DNA of 64,000 nucleotides from Natronorubrum sulfidifaciens JCM 14089 (GCF_000337735.1 NZ_AOHX01000045.1:41804-105803); one strand, 5' to 3'. Counted from the stretch's first letter, positions 1 through 9,409 are shown. Notes: generated by a model from the letters alone, not told the origin. Numbers and translations are program-made.

Positions 1-1186
1 GACGCTCTCCAGCGCCGGTCTGGTGGGTGACCGTCGGGATCAGAAACCGCTCGCTGACGTCGTAGGCGAGGTCGTTGTGGGCCGTAAAGACGATCGTCCG
101 CTCCCCGCGGTGATCGTCGAGGATGTCGGCAAGGGCCTCGAGTTTGGCCTCGCTTCCGAGCATGATCTCGCGTGCGCGCTGGCGCGCGAGCAGCGCGTTG
201 CGGGCCTCGGGGTCGTTTCCGGATCGTTTGACGAGTTCCTGATAGTCCGAGCCGCTTCGCATCTGGATGTTCGAGCGTGCGAGGTAGTCCGTAAAGACGC
301 GCTGGTTTCGCTCGTATTCTTCGCGTTCTGCGGGCGTGAGTGTCACCTCGAGGCGCTTCAGATCGTAGGCCGCGAGGTGGTCGCCGGCCAGTTCGTCGAT
401 GTCGACGCGGGAAACGAGCGGCCCGACGACGTCCTCGATCACGTCGTGCGCCCCGTCGGGGCGTTCGAAGGTGGCAGTAAGCCCTAGTCGTGCAGGCGCA
501 GCGAGCAGCCGTGCAATCTCGCGGTACCCCTCGCCGCCGAGATGGTGAACCTCGTCGAAGACGACGACGCCGAACCGATCGCCCACGGCGTCGGCTTTCA
601 GGTACGCCGAGTCGTACGTCGAGACCGTAATCGCCTCTCTGCGTTGCTCGCCACCGCCGAACCGCCCGATCTCGCAGTCGAACTCCCGCTCGAGTTCTCG
701 GTGCCACTGCTCGAGCAAGTCGATCGTCGGGACGACCACGAGCGTCGGCACGGCGAGTCGCTCGATCGCCTTGATGGCGATGACAGTCTTCCCGCTGCCG
801 GTCGGGAGTTCGAGAACGCCCGCCGGTGCACGCGCGAGCGAGTCACTACCGGTGCTGTCGGTCCAGCGATCCGTCTCGAGCCACGCCTCGAGGGCCTCCT
901 GTTGGTACTCGCGGAGTTCGTACGCCGACTCGAGCGCCGGCAGCGACTCGAGATCGAGGACGTGGTCGTCGATTCGAACGTGCTCGGCCTCGAGCGCGCG
1001 TCGAAGGGCAGCGTAGCGAAACGCTGGCACCCGCCAGCCGTCGGTGCGGGGATCGGCCTCGAGGCCGGGGACCGACTCACGAACCGCGGCCAGCGCGTCG
1101 GACTCGAGGCCGTCGATTCGAACAGTGCCATCTTCGTACCGGAGCGCCGGTGGCGCATCTGTGGGGTCGTCTTGGGGCCGCCTCAC
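1..1186 (-). CDS. RAD25/XPB-like DEAD/DEAH-box helicase (C-terminus outside window)
   Basis: Read on the reverse strand from a GTG at 1186. An N-terminal damage-recognition-like region (ALRYEDGTVRIDGL) is followed by REYQQEALEAW, the Walker A motif LPTGSGKT, the DEVHHLGG box (motif II), GLTATFER (motif III) and the start of helicase domain 2 (ERTIVFTAHNDLAYDVSERF). This order is that of archaeal XPB/RAD25 SF2 translocases, which remodel DNA in repair. The gene is divergent from grpE. I chose GTG 1186 because a TATTTG box lies about 27-33 bases upstream, fitting leaderless transcription; an in-frame TTG at 1213 is the alternative. The C-terminal end lies beyond base 1. Confidence 0.85.
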   Translation of the reverse strand, partial: MRRPQDDPTDAPPALRYEDGTVRIDGLESDALAAVRESVPGLEADPRTDGWRVPAFRYAALRRALEAEHVRIDDHVLDLESLPALESAYELREYQQEALEAWLETDRWTDSTGSDSLARAPAGVLELPTGSGKTVIAIKAIERLAVPTLVVVPTIDLLEQWHRELEREFDCEIGRFGGGEQRREAITVSTYDSAYLKADAVGDRFGVVVFDEVHHLGGEGYREIARLLAAPARLGLTATFERPDGAHDVIEDVVGPLVSRVDIDELAGDHLAAYDLKRLEVTLTPAEREEYERNQRVFTDYLARSNIQMRSGSDYQELVKRSGNDPEARNALLARQRAREIMLGSEAKLEALADILDDHRGERTIVFTAHNDLAYDVSERFLIPTVTHQTGAGER

Positions 1187-1319
1187 GACCGACGTTCCGG
1201 GTGGGAGCGACAAATACGGTCTGGTGTCTCGAGCGCCTCGAGCGACGGTGCCGTCGGGGTACTTGCTCGAGCGTCGCGGACGGGACCTCCGTCGTGGCCA
1301 GCGCACCGTACCTCAACCC

Positions 1320-1327
1320 TTTTATTA
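1320..1327 (+). promoter_or_regulatory. TATA box of grpE
   Basis: TTTTATTA ends 22 bases before the grpE ATG at 1349, the spacing of an archaeal TATA box for a leaderless mRNA. It also supports choosing this ATG over earlier in-frame codons that lie inside the opposite-strand helicase gene. Confidence 0.6.
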
Positions 1328-1348
1328 CCGCTGTTCGTTGACTGGCAC

Positions 1349-2260
1349 ATGAGCGAAGACGAGGGCACGAACGCGACGGCCCAGGGTGTCCCGTCCGAGG
1401 AGCAATCCGACGACGGCGAGACGGCCGACGTCGAGTCCGACGCGGCCGGCGACGCCGACTCGCCCGATACGGACACACCAGCCGAGGACGAACCACAAGC
1501 CGAACCGGCCGCTTCAGACGACGAGCCAGCTATCACCCCGGAAACGAGCGACGACATCCAGGAACTTCTAGAGGAGATCAGCGAGCACGACGACGACCTC
1601 GCCCACCAGGTCAGCGCTATCGTCGAGGATGCTCGTGAAGTAAACGCCACCGCCACCGACCAGCGCGCGGAACTCGAGGATCTCTCCGAGCGCGTCGCAG
1701 AACAGGCAGAAACCATCGGCGAGTTACAAGACGACCTCGAGGCAGCCGAAGCCGAAGTCGACGACCTCAAGGGTCGGCTCAAGCGCAAACAGGCCGACTT
1801 CCAGAACTACAAGAAACGCGCGAAAAAGCGCCAACAGCAGATCAAAGACCGCGCCACCGAGGACCTCGTCGAACGACTACTCGGCGTCCGCGACAACATG
1901 AAACGCGCCTTAGCGGAGGAAAGCGGTGACGCCGACAGCCTCCGTGATGGCGTCGAGATGACGCTTCGCGAGTTCGACCGCGTGCTCGAGGACGAGAACG
2001 TCTCGGAGATCGATCCCGAACCGGGCACTGAGAGCGACCCACAGCGCCACGAAGTCATGATGCGCGTCGACAGCGCGCTGCCCGAAGGGACCATCGCCGA
2101 CGTCTACACACCCGGCTACGAGATGGGCGAGAAAGTGATCCAGAACGCACAAGTGACGGTCTCGAACGGCGAACTCGAGGGCGACGCGGACGACGACTCC
2201 TCGGCGGCGGCCGACAGCGACGATAGCGACGAGGCCGCAGCCGAAGAAACGGCTGAGTGA
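1349..2260 (+). CDS. grpE: Nucleotide exchange factor GrpE
   Basis: 303-residue co-chaperone that releases ADP from DnaK in the cytoplasm. The first ~75 residues are a very acidic low-complexity extension. A long coiled coil follows (QDDLEAAEAEVDDLKGRL), then the dimer core and the C-terminal beta domain with the GrpE signature (MMRVDSALPEGTIADVYTPG, then KVIQNAQVTVSNG). The tail is another acidic Ser/Asp/Ala stretch. It is longer than bacterial GrpE (~200 residues) because of the acidic extensions common in haloarchaea. It lies 166 bases upstream of dnaK, which has its own promoter. Confidence 0.95.
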   Translation: MSEDEGTNATAQGVPSEEQSDDGETADVESDAAGDADSPDTDTPAEDEPQAEPAASDDEPAITPETSDDIQELLEEISEHDDDLAHQVSAIVEDAREVNATATDQRAELEDLSERVAEQAETIGELQDDLEAAEAEVDDLKGRLKRKQADFQNYKKRAKKRQQQIKDRATEDLVERLLGVRDNMKRALAEESGDADSLRDGVEMTLREFDRVLEDENVSEIDPEPGTESDPQRHEVMMRVDSALPEGTIADVYTPGYEMGEKVIQNAQVTVSNGELEGDADDDSSAAADSDDSDEAAAEETAE

Positions 2261-2392
2261 CGGACGCTACCGCCGATTGACAGTTCTGACCTGATTTTCA
2301 CGCGATTTCGATTTGCCTGTGTTACCCCCTCGAGAGTGGCGTCTATCGCCGATTCGGTCTATTTTATTCGGCTCACGAAACGCCCTAGTAAG

Positions 2393-2400
2393 CTTTAAAA
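2393..2400 (+). promoter_or_regulatory. TATA box of dnaK
   Basis: CTTTAAAA lies 27-34 bases before the dnaK ATG at 2427, so dnaK probably has its own leaderless transcript rather than relying only on read-through from grpE. No bacterial CIRCE element is seen. Confidence 0.6.
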
Positions 2401-2426
2401 CAAAGTGCGCACAATAGCCCCCCACG

Positions 2427-4340
2427 ATGGCGAGCAACAAAATTCTCGGAATTGACCTTGGGACGACGAACAGCGCGTTCGCGGTGATGGAAGGTGGCGA
2501 CCCGGAGATCATCGTCAACGCCGAAGGTGAGCGGACGACGCCCTCCGTCGTCGCGTTTACCGACGACGACGAGCGACTCGTCGGCAAGCCGGCGAAAAAT
2601 CAGGCGATCCAGAACCCCGAAAAGACGATCGCCTCGATCAAACGCCACATCGGCGAAGACGACTACACCGTCGAGATCGAGGATGAGGAGTATACGCCGG
2701 AGCAGATCTCGGCGATGATCCTTCAGAAGATCAAACGCGACGCTGAAGAGTATCTCGGCGACGAAGTAGAGAAGGCTGTCATCACCGTTCCCGCGTACTT
2801 CTCGGATCGACAGCGTCAGGCGACCAAAGACGCCGGCGAGATCGCCGGCTTCGAGGTCGAGCGCATCATCAACGAGCCAACCGCCGCGTCGATGGCCTAC
2901 GGCCTCGACGACGACTCCGACCAGACCGTGCTCGTCTACGACCTCGGTGGTGGCACGTTCGACGTCTCGATTCTCGACCTCGGCGGCGGCGTCTACGAAG
3001 TCGTCGCAACGAACGGTGACAACGACCTCGGTGGCGACGACTGGGACGAGGCGATCATCGACTGGCTTGCAGAGGAGTTCGAAGCCGAACACGGGATGGA
3101 CCTCCGCGAGGACCGACAGGCCCTCCAGCGGCTCAAAGACGCCGCCGAAGAGGCCAAGATCGAACTCTCCTCGCGCAAGGAGACCGAGATCAACCTGCCG
3201 TTTATTACGGCCACCGACGACGGCCCGATCCACTTGGAGGAGTCCATGACTCGCGCCAAGTTCGAGTCGCTGACCAGCGACCTGATCGAGCGCACCGTCG
3301 AGCCGACCGAGCAGGCACTCGAGGACGCCGGCTACAGCAAAGACGACATCGACGAGGTCCTGCTGGTCGGTGGCTCGACCCGGATGCCACAGGTCGGTGA
3401 GAAGGTCGAAGAGCTCACCGGCAAGGAGCCTCAGAAGAACGTCAACCCCGACGAGGCCGTCTCGCTGGGCGCGGCGATTCAGGGTGGCGTTCTCGGCGGC
3501 GAGGTCGACGACATCGTGTTGCTCGACGTCACGCCGCTCTCGCTGGGGATCGAGGTCAAAGGTGGCCTCTTCGAGCGGCTCATCGAGAAGAACACGACGA
3601 TTCCGACCGAAGAGTCGAAGATCTTCACGACCGCGGCGGACAACCAGACCTCCGTGCAGGTCCGTGTCTTCCAGGGCGAGCGCGAACTCGCACAGAAAAA
3701 CGAGATGCTCGGCGAGTTCCACCTGACCGACATCCCGCCAGCGCCGGCAGGCACCCCACAGATCGAGGTCACGTTCTCCATTGACGAAAACGGCATCGTC
3801 AACGTGAGCGCAGAGGACAAAGGCACCGGCGCAAGCGAGGAGATCACCATCGAGGGTGGTGCCGGACTCTCCGACTCCGAGATCGAAGAGATGCAGGCCG
3901 AAGCCGAGAAACACGCCGAAGAGGACAAACAGAAACGCGAGCGCATCGAGGCCCGCAACACGGCCGAAGCGACGATCCAGCGCGCCGAGACGCTGCTCGA
4001 GGAGAACGAAGAGGAAGTCGACGACGACCTGCGTGGTGACATCGAGGCAGCCGTCGAGGAACTCGAGGAAACGATCGACGACAGCGATGCGGACGCCGAA
4101 GACATCGAAGCTGCGACCGAGAGCCTGAGCAAAGAGCTTCAGGAGATCGGCAAGCAGATCTACCAGCAACAGGCTGGTGCCGCAGGCGCTGGCGGTGCAG
4201 CGGGCGCTGGCGCAGGCGCAGGTGCCGGCATGGGCGGCATGGGCGGCGGTCCAAACCCCGGCCCAGGCGGCGCAGCAGGTGACGAGGGCGAGGAGTTCGT
4301 TGACGCGGACTTCGAAGACGTCGACGACGAGGACGAGTAA
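2427..4340 (+). CDS. dnaK: Molecular chaperone DnaK (Hsp70)
   Basis: 637-residue Hsp70, an ATP-driven foldase working with GrpE and DnaJ. The actin-like ATPase domain shows phosphate loop DLGTTNS (residues 10-16), [20 protein letters not shown] (about residue 174) and [11 protein letters not shown]. The substrate-binding domain carries [10 protein letters not shown] and the [18 protein letters not shown] segment. The helical lid is highly acidic and ends in a Gly/Ala/Met-rich linker ([13 protein letters not shown]) plus an acidic tail EDVDDEDE. Length and motif order are normal for the family; all hallmark residues are present. Part of the grpE-dnaK-dnaJ cluster. Confidence 0.98.
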   Translation: MASNKILGIDLGTTNSAFAVMEGGDPEIIVNAEGERTTPSVVAFTDDDERLVGKPAKNQAIQNPEKTIASIKRHIGEDDYTVEIEDEEYTPEQISAMILQKIKRDAEEYLGDEVEKAVITVPAYFSDRQRQATKDAGEIAGFEVERIINEPTAASMAYGLDDDSDQTVLVYDLGGGTFDVSILDLGGGVYEVVATNGDNDLGGDDWDEAIIDWLAEEFEAEHGMDLREDRQALQRLKDAAEEAKIELSSRKETEINLPFITATDDGPIHLEESMTRAKFESLTSDLIERTVEPTEQALEDAGYSKDDIDEVLLVGGSTRMPQVGEKVEELTGKEPQKNVNPDEAVSLGAAIQGGVLGGEVDDIVLLDVTPLSLGIEVKGGLFERLIEKNTTIPTEESKIFTTAADNQTSVQVRVFQGERELAQKNEMLGEFHLTDIPPAPAGTPQIEVTFSIDENGIVNVSAEDKGTGASEEITIEGGAGLSDSEIEEMQAEAEKHAEEDKQKRERIEARNTAEATIQRAETLLEENEEEVDDDLRGDIEAAVEELEETIDDSDADAEDIEAATESLSKELQEIGKQIYQQQAGAAGAGGAAGAGAGAGAGMGGMGGGPNPGPGGAAGDEGEEFVDADFEDVDDEDE

Positions 4341-4361
4341 CGCGAGTCCGAGTCGTCGGCT

Positions 4362-4423
4362 CGGAAGGTGAGCGAAGTGAGCCTTCCGTAGTTTCGAAAC
4401 GTGAGCGAAGCGAACGTTTCGAA
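4362..4423 (+). repeat. Two tandem GTGAGCGAAG hairpin elements downstream of dnaK
   Basis: Two short palindromes sit back to back in the 344-base gene-free spacer 4341-4684. The first has 7-bp arms 4362-4368/4382-4388; the second has 9-bp arms 4393-4401/4415-4423. Both loops carry nearly the same GTGAGCGAAG core although the arms differ. The bases just after (4424-4446) could encode VDKDDDE plus stop, similar to the DnaK tail but in another frame. The rest of the spacer shows a TTTATT stretch near 4482 and no gene. Confidence 0.6.
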
Positions 4424-4684
4424 GTGGACAAAGACGACGACGAGTAAGTCGTTTTCTTCAGCCGGTCAGACTACATCTGACTATTTATTGACCCGGTGAA
4501 CGAACAGTAACTACGGCGGTGTTGCCGCTGCGGTCGAGACGAAAGCTACTGCACCCGCAAGCGACCAGCGAGAGCGAGCGGCCTTTTTGAGCGAAGTTTT
4601 TTCGCAGGCGAACCGCTTGCGCAAAAACGTCGGTGCTGGAACGTTCGTTTCAAGTGGCTCAACCGAGTATCGGTGTGACAACGA

Positions 4685-5848
4685 ATGAGCGAGGACTTCT
4701 ATGACGTGCTCGGTGTGAGTTCCGACGCGTCGGCTGAGGAGATCAAACAGGCGTACCGGACGAAGGCTACGGAGTATCATCCGGACGTCAGCGACGACCC
4801 TGACGCCGAGGAGAAATTCAAGAAGATCCAGAAGGCAAAGCAGGTGCTGACCGACGAGGAAAAACGCCAAGCCTACGACCGAATGGGTCACGACCGCTAC
4901 GAGCAAGCCGAAAAGCACGGCTTCGACGCCAGCGACGCCGGTGCCGGCGGGATGGGTGGTGGCCCGTTCGGTGGCATGGGCGGCGGTGGCGGCATGGGTG
5001 GCGGCGGACTCGGCGACATCTTCGAACAGGTCTTCGGCGGCGGTGGCGGCCGCGGTCGGCGTCGACCACGGAAGGGCCGGGATCTCCGAACCGAACTCGA
5101 GATCGATCTCGAGCAGGCGTTCGAGGGGGCCGAAAAGCAGTTTACGGTCGAGCGACCCGAAGCGTGTGAGGTCTGTGACGGTGCGGGCCATCCCGCGGAC
5201 GCGGACGCCGAGACCTGTTCGGAGTGTCAGGGCCGAGGACAGGTGACGCAGGTCCAGCAGACGCCGCTGGGGCGGGTCCAGCAGACGACGACGTGTCCCC
5301 ACTGTGAGGGAGAGGGGACGCTGTACTCCGAGACCTGCGACGAGTGTCGCGGCGAGGGCTACGTCCGCAGCGAGGCGACGCTGACCGTCGAGGTTCCGCC
5401 GGGCATTCAGGACGGCCAGACGCTCCGGATGGAGGGCGAAGGCGCGCCCAGCCCCGAGGGCGGCCGTCGTGGCGACCTGCTGATCGACGTCTCGGTTCGC
5501 GAGCACGAGGCGTTCGAACGCGAGGGCGACGACCTTCGACACCGACTCGCCGTCTCGTTCCCACAGGCGACCTTCGGCGACACCGTCACGGTGCCGACGC
5601 TCGACGGCTCCGTCGAATTCGACATCCCCAAAGGAACCCAGAGTGGGGAAACCTTCCGCCTCGAGGGGAAGGGGATGCCACGACTCCGCGGCCGCGGGCA
5701 GGGTGACCTCTACGTGAAAGTCCAGATCGTCACCCCCGAGAATCTGAACGACGAACAGCGCGACGCCCTCGAGGCGTTCGCCGAGGCCGGCGGCGACGAG
5801 ATCGACGTCAAGGAAGGCTTCTTCGAGAAGATCAAACGCGCGTTCTAG
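4685..5848 (+). CDS. dnaJ: Molecular chaperone DnaJ (Hsp40)
   Basis: 387-residue type I Hsp40 that delivers clients to DnaK and stimulates its ATPase. Order: J domain (residues 1-70) with the essential HPD tripeptide in YHPDVSD; Gly/Met-rich linker (~85-120); four zinc motifs CEVCDGAG, CSECQGRG, CPHCEGEG, CDECRGEG (~160-230); two C-terminal beta domains (VPPGIQDGQTLRMEGEG, FDIPKGTQSGETFRL) and a C-terminal dimerisation tail. Complete; all eight zinc cysteines present. The 344-base gap to dnaK suggests a separate or long-leader transcript. Confidence 0.98.
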   Translation: MSEDFYDVLGVSSDASAEEIKQAYRTKATEYHPDVSDDPDAEEKFKKIQKAKQVLTDEEKRQAYDRMGHDRYEQAEKHGFDASDAGAGGMGGGPFGGMGGGGGMGGGGLGDIFEQVFGGGGGRGRRRPRKGRDLRTELEIDLEQAFEGAEKQFTVERPEACEVCDGAGHPADADAETCSECQGRGQVTQVQQTPLGRVQQTTTCPHCEGEGTLYSETCDECRGEGYVRSEATLTVEVPPGIQDGQTLRMEGEGAPSPEGGRRGDLLIDVSVREHEAFEREGDDLRHRLAVSFPQATFGDTVTVPTLDGSVEFDIPKGTQSGETFRLEGKGMPRLRGRGQGDLYVKVQIVTPENLNDEQRDALEAFAEAGGDEIDVKEGFFEKIKRAF

Positions 5849-5853
5849 CCGAT

Positions 5854-5875
5854 CGTCACAGCTAGTCGTGTGACG
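5854..5875 (+). terminator. Possible stem-loop terminator after dnaJ
   Basis: A perfect 7-bp stem (CGTCACA/TGTGACG) with an 8-base loop starts 5 bases after the dnaJ stop. There is no T-tract, so a role in termination is only a guess; it may instead be a 3-prime stabilising hairpin. Confidence 0.3.
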
Positions 5876-6030
5876 ACGGCTGTGGCAGCGTTGTCGGTTC
5901 TTCGCCCCGTGTGGTGTTCCCAATGGAGCTGTTGTGAGTGGGCCGAGAAACACACGTCCGAAATTCCGAGTGTCGTGGTATCATCCAACATTGATTATGT
6001 CCGGTGCGGGTGTACTCGTACGGGAGCTCC

Positions 6031-6630
6031 ATGTCAGCACAACAGATCCTGCTCCTCGCCGGCGACTACGTCGAGGACTACGAGGTAATGGTCCCGTTTC
6101 AGGCGCTCGAGATGGTCGGCCACGATGTCCATGCGGTCTGCCCGGAGAAAGCAGCCGGCGACACGTGTCCGACGGCCGTCCACGACTTCGAGGGTGACCA
6201 GACGTACACCGAAAAGCCGGGGCATAACTTCGAGTTGAACCACGACTTCGACGCCGTCGACCCCGCCGAGTACGACGCGCTGGTCGTTCCCGGCGGCCGT
6301 GCGCCCGAGTATCTCCGAACATACGATGAGGTCCTCGAGATCGTCCAGCACTTCTTCGAGGAAGACAAACCCGTCGCGGCGGTCTGTCACGGTGTCCAGA
6401 TCCTCGCCGCCGCGGACGTCCTCGAGGGACGCACCTGTACCGGCTATCCGGCGCTCGAGGCCGACGTTCGCGGCGCTGGCGGCGACTGGACGGGAGAGGT
6501 GACTCGCGACGGAAATCTGGTGACGGGACAGGCGTGGCCGGACCACCCCGAGTGGCTCGCGGAGTTCTTGGCGTGTCTCGGCACCGAAATCGACCACCCC
6601 GACACTGCCCCTGCAGCCGCGGACGATTGA
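6031..6630 (+). CDS. DJ-1/PfpI family protein (class I glutamine amidotransferase-like)
   Basis: 199-residue single-domain protein. [13 protein letters not shown] begins the Rossmann-like fold, [14 protein letters not shown] is the family's glycine loop, and [15 protein letters not shown] contains the nucleophile elbow with Cys119 followed by His. The family includes PfpI-type peptidases, glyoxalase III/deglycase-like enzymes and chaperones; the sequence does not say which. ATG 6031 is chosen over the GTG at 6004 because the domain starts directly after it. Monocistronic. Confidence 0.85.
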   Translation: MSAQQILLLAGDYVEDYEVMVPFQALEMVGHDVHAVCPEKAAGDTCPTAVHDFEGDQTYTEKPGHNFELNHDFDAVDPAEYDALVVPGGRAPEYLRTYDEVLEIVQHFFEEDKPVAAVCHGVQILAAADVLEGRTCTGYPALEADVRGAGGDWTGEVTRDGNLVTGQAWPDHPEWLAEFLACLGTEIDHPDTAPAAADD

Positions 6631-6736
6631 CACTGACTCGAGCAGTCGGCGACCAGTGCGAACGCGCCGTCGTATGACGGGCTGCTGTCGGCCTCGAGTC
6701 GGCGCGCTTTTTTCGGCCGGGAACTGAGTACGCGGT

Positions 6737-7483
6737 ATGACCGCCGTGACTGTCGACGAGCTCCTCACGCGTGAACTCCGGGACGATCGCACGGCACTCG
6801 TCGATGCGACGGGCCGGGAGTTCGACCACCACTGGCTGTGTACGACGTCCTGGAAAGCCGGGAACTTCCTTCGACACTCGGGCGTTCGCAAGGACGTTAC
6901 CGTCGGGATCGTCGGGGAAAACCCGCTTGCGTTGCTCGCCTTCTTCGGCACCTCGCTACTCGAGGGAACCACGCGGTTCGACCCGCCAACCGACCTCACG
7001 GATGCTGACGAATTCCGAGCGCTCGTGGCTCCGGTCGACGACCTCGAAGCCGGGATCTACGACCTTCCGCGTGGTGCCCAGCGGGTGGGCTACGGGTCGA
7101 AACCGAACGAACCCGATATCCACCACTTCGATGCAGGCGTCTGGAGCGAGAACCCCTCGTTCCCACCGCTGGATATCGACCCCGAGACGACGATCCTGAC
7201 CGACGGCGATCGGACGATCAGTCACGAGATGGCACTCGAGACCGCGAGCGAACTGATCGACGAGTACGGTATCGAGGCCGGCGACCGCGTCGTCGTTCGC
7301 GAACCGCTGTCGGACCCTCGAGCCACGGTTGCGGGCGTCCTCACGCCGCTGCTCGCCGAGGGCGTGATCGTGCTCACAGATGACGACGCCGAGACAGAGG
7401 CCACAGACGGCGCATATGCGGTCTCGAGCGAGTCAGTTCCCGAGTCGACTCGGATCGAACTCGAGGACGTCTCGCTTCCCTGA
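6737..7483 (+). CDS. AMP-binding-enzyme-like protein, short haloarchaeal form
   Basis: 248 residues. The N-terminal half resembles the start of acyl-CoA synthetases/AMP-ligases (DATGREFDHHWLCTTSWKAGNFLRHSGV, VTVGIVGENPLALLAFFGTSLLEG). The second half (LTDGDRTISHEMALETASELIDEYGIEAGDRVVVREPLSDP) again resembles an ANL-type segment. The ATP-binding loop, the C-terminal domain and the catalytic lysine region are absent, and the whole is under half the usual ~550 residues. It is an intact ORF with a clean start, so a non-catalytic or regulatory derivative is likelier than a recent truncation. Function unknown. Confidence 0.6.
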   Translation: MTAVTVDELLTRELRDDRTALVDATGREFDHHWLCTTSWKAGNFLRHSGVRKDVTVGIVGENPLALLAFFGTSLLEGTTRFDPPTDLTDADEFRALVAPVDDLEAGIYDLPRGAQRVGYGSKPNEPDIHHFDAGVWSENPSFPPLDIDPETTILTDGDRTISHEMALETASELIDEYGIEAGDRVVVREPLSDPRATVAGVLTPLLAEGVIVLTDDDAETEATDGAYAVSSESVPESTRIELEDVSLP

Positions 7484-7550
7484 TCAGTGTCGCCGCGGCA
7501 GTCTCGAGGCTGGACAACCGCGAGAACGAACCGTTTTTGCCGCGATTTCT

Positions 7551-7751
7551 CCAACCGTCTCCATGGAGGCCGCGGAGGGTCGAAATCCGACCGATACGGA
7601 GTTCCGCGGCGGGCTGTTCAACGACGGCATTCTGAGTTCGCTCGGCTCTATCTTCTCTGCGTTTCCGATTACGTCGTTCTCACAGAACGTCGGTATCGCC
7701 AACTTCACCGGCGTGATGAGCCGCCACATCGTCGGCCCCAGTGACGATTAA
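7551..7751 (+). pseudogene. Relic of a xanthine/uracil permease (NCS2 family)
   Basis: About 65 codons in one frame read REFRGGLFNDGILSSLGSI then AFPITSFSQNVGIANFTGV and a stop. This is a typical internal segment of NCS2 nucleobase permeases (the FSQNVG..TGV motif), but the ~200 residues before and ~150 after are absent. The region lies in the spacer between an AMP-binding-like gene and a flavoprotein gene. A 63-residue membrane peptide from ATG 7563 could be translated, but transport is impossible. I read it as gene decay. Confidence 0.65.
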
Positions 7752-7809
7752 CGCGCCGGAGACGGCGTCCGGTCCGTCTTCGTGACCATCAGCTGTTCGT
7801 GCAAAATCG

Positions 7810-7816
7810 TTTATTT
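7810..7816 (+). promoter_or_regulatory. TATA box of the flavoprotein gene
   Basis: TTTATTT lies 24-30 bases before the ATG at 7840, the leaderless spacing seen throughout this window. Confidence 0.45.
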
Positions 7817-7839
7817 CGCTCATCGTTGTCGACCGTGAT

Positions 7840-8412
7840 ATGCCAGACGTTGCGATCGTCGGCGGCGGTCCCGCCGGACTGAGTGCTGCACTGTTCACCG
7901 CGAAAAACGGCCTCGAGACCGTCGTCTTCGACACCGACGAGACGTGGATGCACAAAGCCCACCTGTTCAACTATCCGGGTATCCGGAGCATCAGCGGCAG
8001 CGAGTTCATGGCACTCACACGCGGACAGGTCAGGGATCGCGGCGCGGAGGTCTACACGGACGACGCCGTCACCGGTATCGAAGCCGGTGCGGACGGCTTC
8101 GACGTCGAAACCGAATCCGACAGTCACACGGCCGAGTACGTCGTGCTCGCGACGGGCGGGGATCGGTCGATCGCCGACGACCTCGAGTGTGCGTTCGACG
8201 ATGAGGGAACCGTCGACGTGGGTCTCGACATGGAGACGAGCGTCGAGAACCTGTACGCGACGGGGGCGATGGTCCGAGCCGAAAAGTGGCAGGCTATCAT
8301 CGCTGCGGGCGACGGTGCCTCGGCGGCCCTGCACATTCTAAGCAAGGAACGAGGCGAGCACTTCCACGACTTCGATACGCCAGCCGACGTGCCGACCCTC
8401 GAGTCCGAGTGA
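7840..8412 (+). CDS. Small FAD-dependent oxidoreductase, thioredoxin-reductase-like
   Basis: 190 residues. The N-terminus VAIVGGGPAGLSAALFTAKNG is a Rossmann dinucleotide-binding motif; YVVLATGG and VDVGLDMETSVENLYATGAM match the C-terminal FAD-binding motif of the thioredoxin reductase family. It lacks the inserted NAD(P)H domain and the CxxC redox pair of true TrxB (~300 residues), so it is a minimal FAD fold. The partner is unknown; it may oxidise or reduce a small molecule. Complete haloarchaeal form with its own promoter. Confidence 0.75.
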   Translation: MPDVAIVGGGPAGLSAALFTAKNGLETVVFDTDETWMHKAHLFNYPGIRSISGSEFMALTRGQVRDRGAEVYTDDAVTGIEAGADGFDVETESDSHTAEYVVLATGGDRSIADDLECAFDDEGTVDVGLDMETSVENLYATGAMVRAEKWQAIIAAGDGASAALHILSKERGEHFHDFDTPADVPTLESE

Positions 8413-8558
8413 CTCAGTGGCTCGAGCGGCGAGTGACCGTCACAGACAGGGCGTTCCGACTGTGCTCCGGACGGTCCGCCACCGTTCGCGTGAGACACAC
8501 AGTGTGCTGTCGGTCAGCTAGAAAAGGCTATAGGTCGAGAGCAAATACCACCCCAGCG

Positions 8559-9218
8559 ATGCAGTACGACGCGGTCCTGTTTGACTTCGATGGGGTCGTG
8601 GTTGAGACGCCCTCGTCCCAGCGGATGTACGACGCACTCAGCCGAGCATACGAGAACCTCGGACGGTCGGGTCCAGCAGCAGCGACGCTTCAGGAACTCA
8701 TGCAGGGTGATTTCGAGTCGATCGCCGACCGCTGTCGTCACCTCGAGATCGATACCGACCGGTTCTGTACACAGGCGGTGCGCGAACTGGTCCGTGCACA
8801 GCTGAGCGAGGTCGAACGCGGGCTTCGTGGGGCCTACGACGATGTGAGCGTGGTTCGATCGCTCGAGTATCCCCTCGGGATCGTCAGCGACAACCACCCG
8901 ACCGTCGTCACGAGGCTCCTCGACCGATTCGGCCTGCAGTCGGTGTTCGAGACCGTCTACGGCTGTCCGTTGACGCCGGATGGACTCGCTCGGCGCAAGC
9001 CCGAGCCGACGAACATCACCCACGCGATGGACTCCCTCGAGGCCGAATCGGCGCTGTACGTCGGTGACCGAGAGATCGACGTTCAAGCCGCCCACAACGC
9101 GGGGATCGATTCGGCGCTGCTCACACGCTCGAGTGAGTCCGCGACCGACGACGCACTCGCCGTCGAGCCAACACATCGGCTCTCATCGCTCACACAACTC
9201 CCGACAGTTCTCGAGTGA
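8559..9218 (+). CDS. HAD-superfamily hydrolase
   Basis: 219 residues. Motif I FDFDGVVVET gives the nucleophile and acid/base aspartates at residues 8-13; GIVSDNHPTVV is motif II; RRKPEP holds the motif III lysine; YVGDREIDVQAAHNAGIDS is motif IV. The helical cap lies between motifs I and II. The layout is that of the phosphoglycolate phosphatase/beta-phosphoglucomutase group; substrate unknown. ATG 8559 is chosen because an AT-rich box (8523-8533) lies upstream and the HAD motif begins at once; the upstream in-frame extension has no domain. Confidence 0.88.
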   Translation: MQYDAVLFDFDGVVVETPSSQRMYDALSRAYENLGRSGPAAATLQELMQGDFESIADRCRHLEIDTDRFCTQAVRELVRAQLSEVERGLRGAYDDVSVVRSLEYPLGIVSDNHPTVVTRLLDRFGLQSVFETVYGCPLTPDGLARRKPEPTNITHAMDSLEAESALYVGDREIDVQAAHNAGIDSALLTRSSESATDDALAVEPTHRLSSLTQLPTVLE

Positions 9219-9409
9219 GAGCCTCGCTCGAGAACCCATTTTCGCCGCCCTCGATGAGCGTGGCATGCCCCTCAAGTGGGTGCTGGGCGTCGACGAGGGC
9301 GAGATGTGTCATAGTACAGTTCCAGACCACTGTCCCGTTTGACATCCTCCCCGGCGTGAACAGTAGACGCCGAACCTAATTCACGATGCTGCTGCTGGTG
9401 AGGGTGTCT

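Noticed and set aside
2385..4169. 594-codon reverse frame opposite dnaK
   Set aside because: Antisense shadow of dnaK caused by GC-rich codon use; no domain and no promoter.
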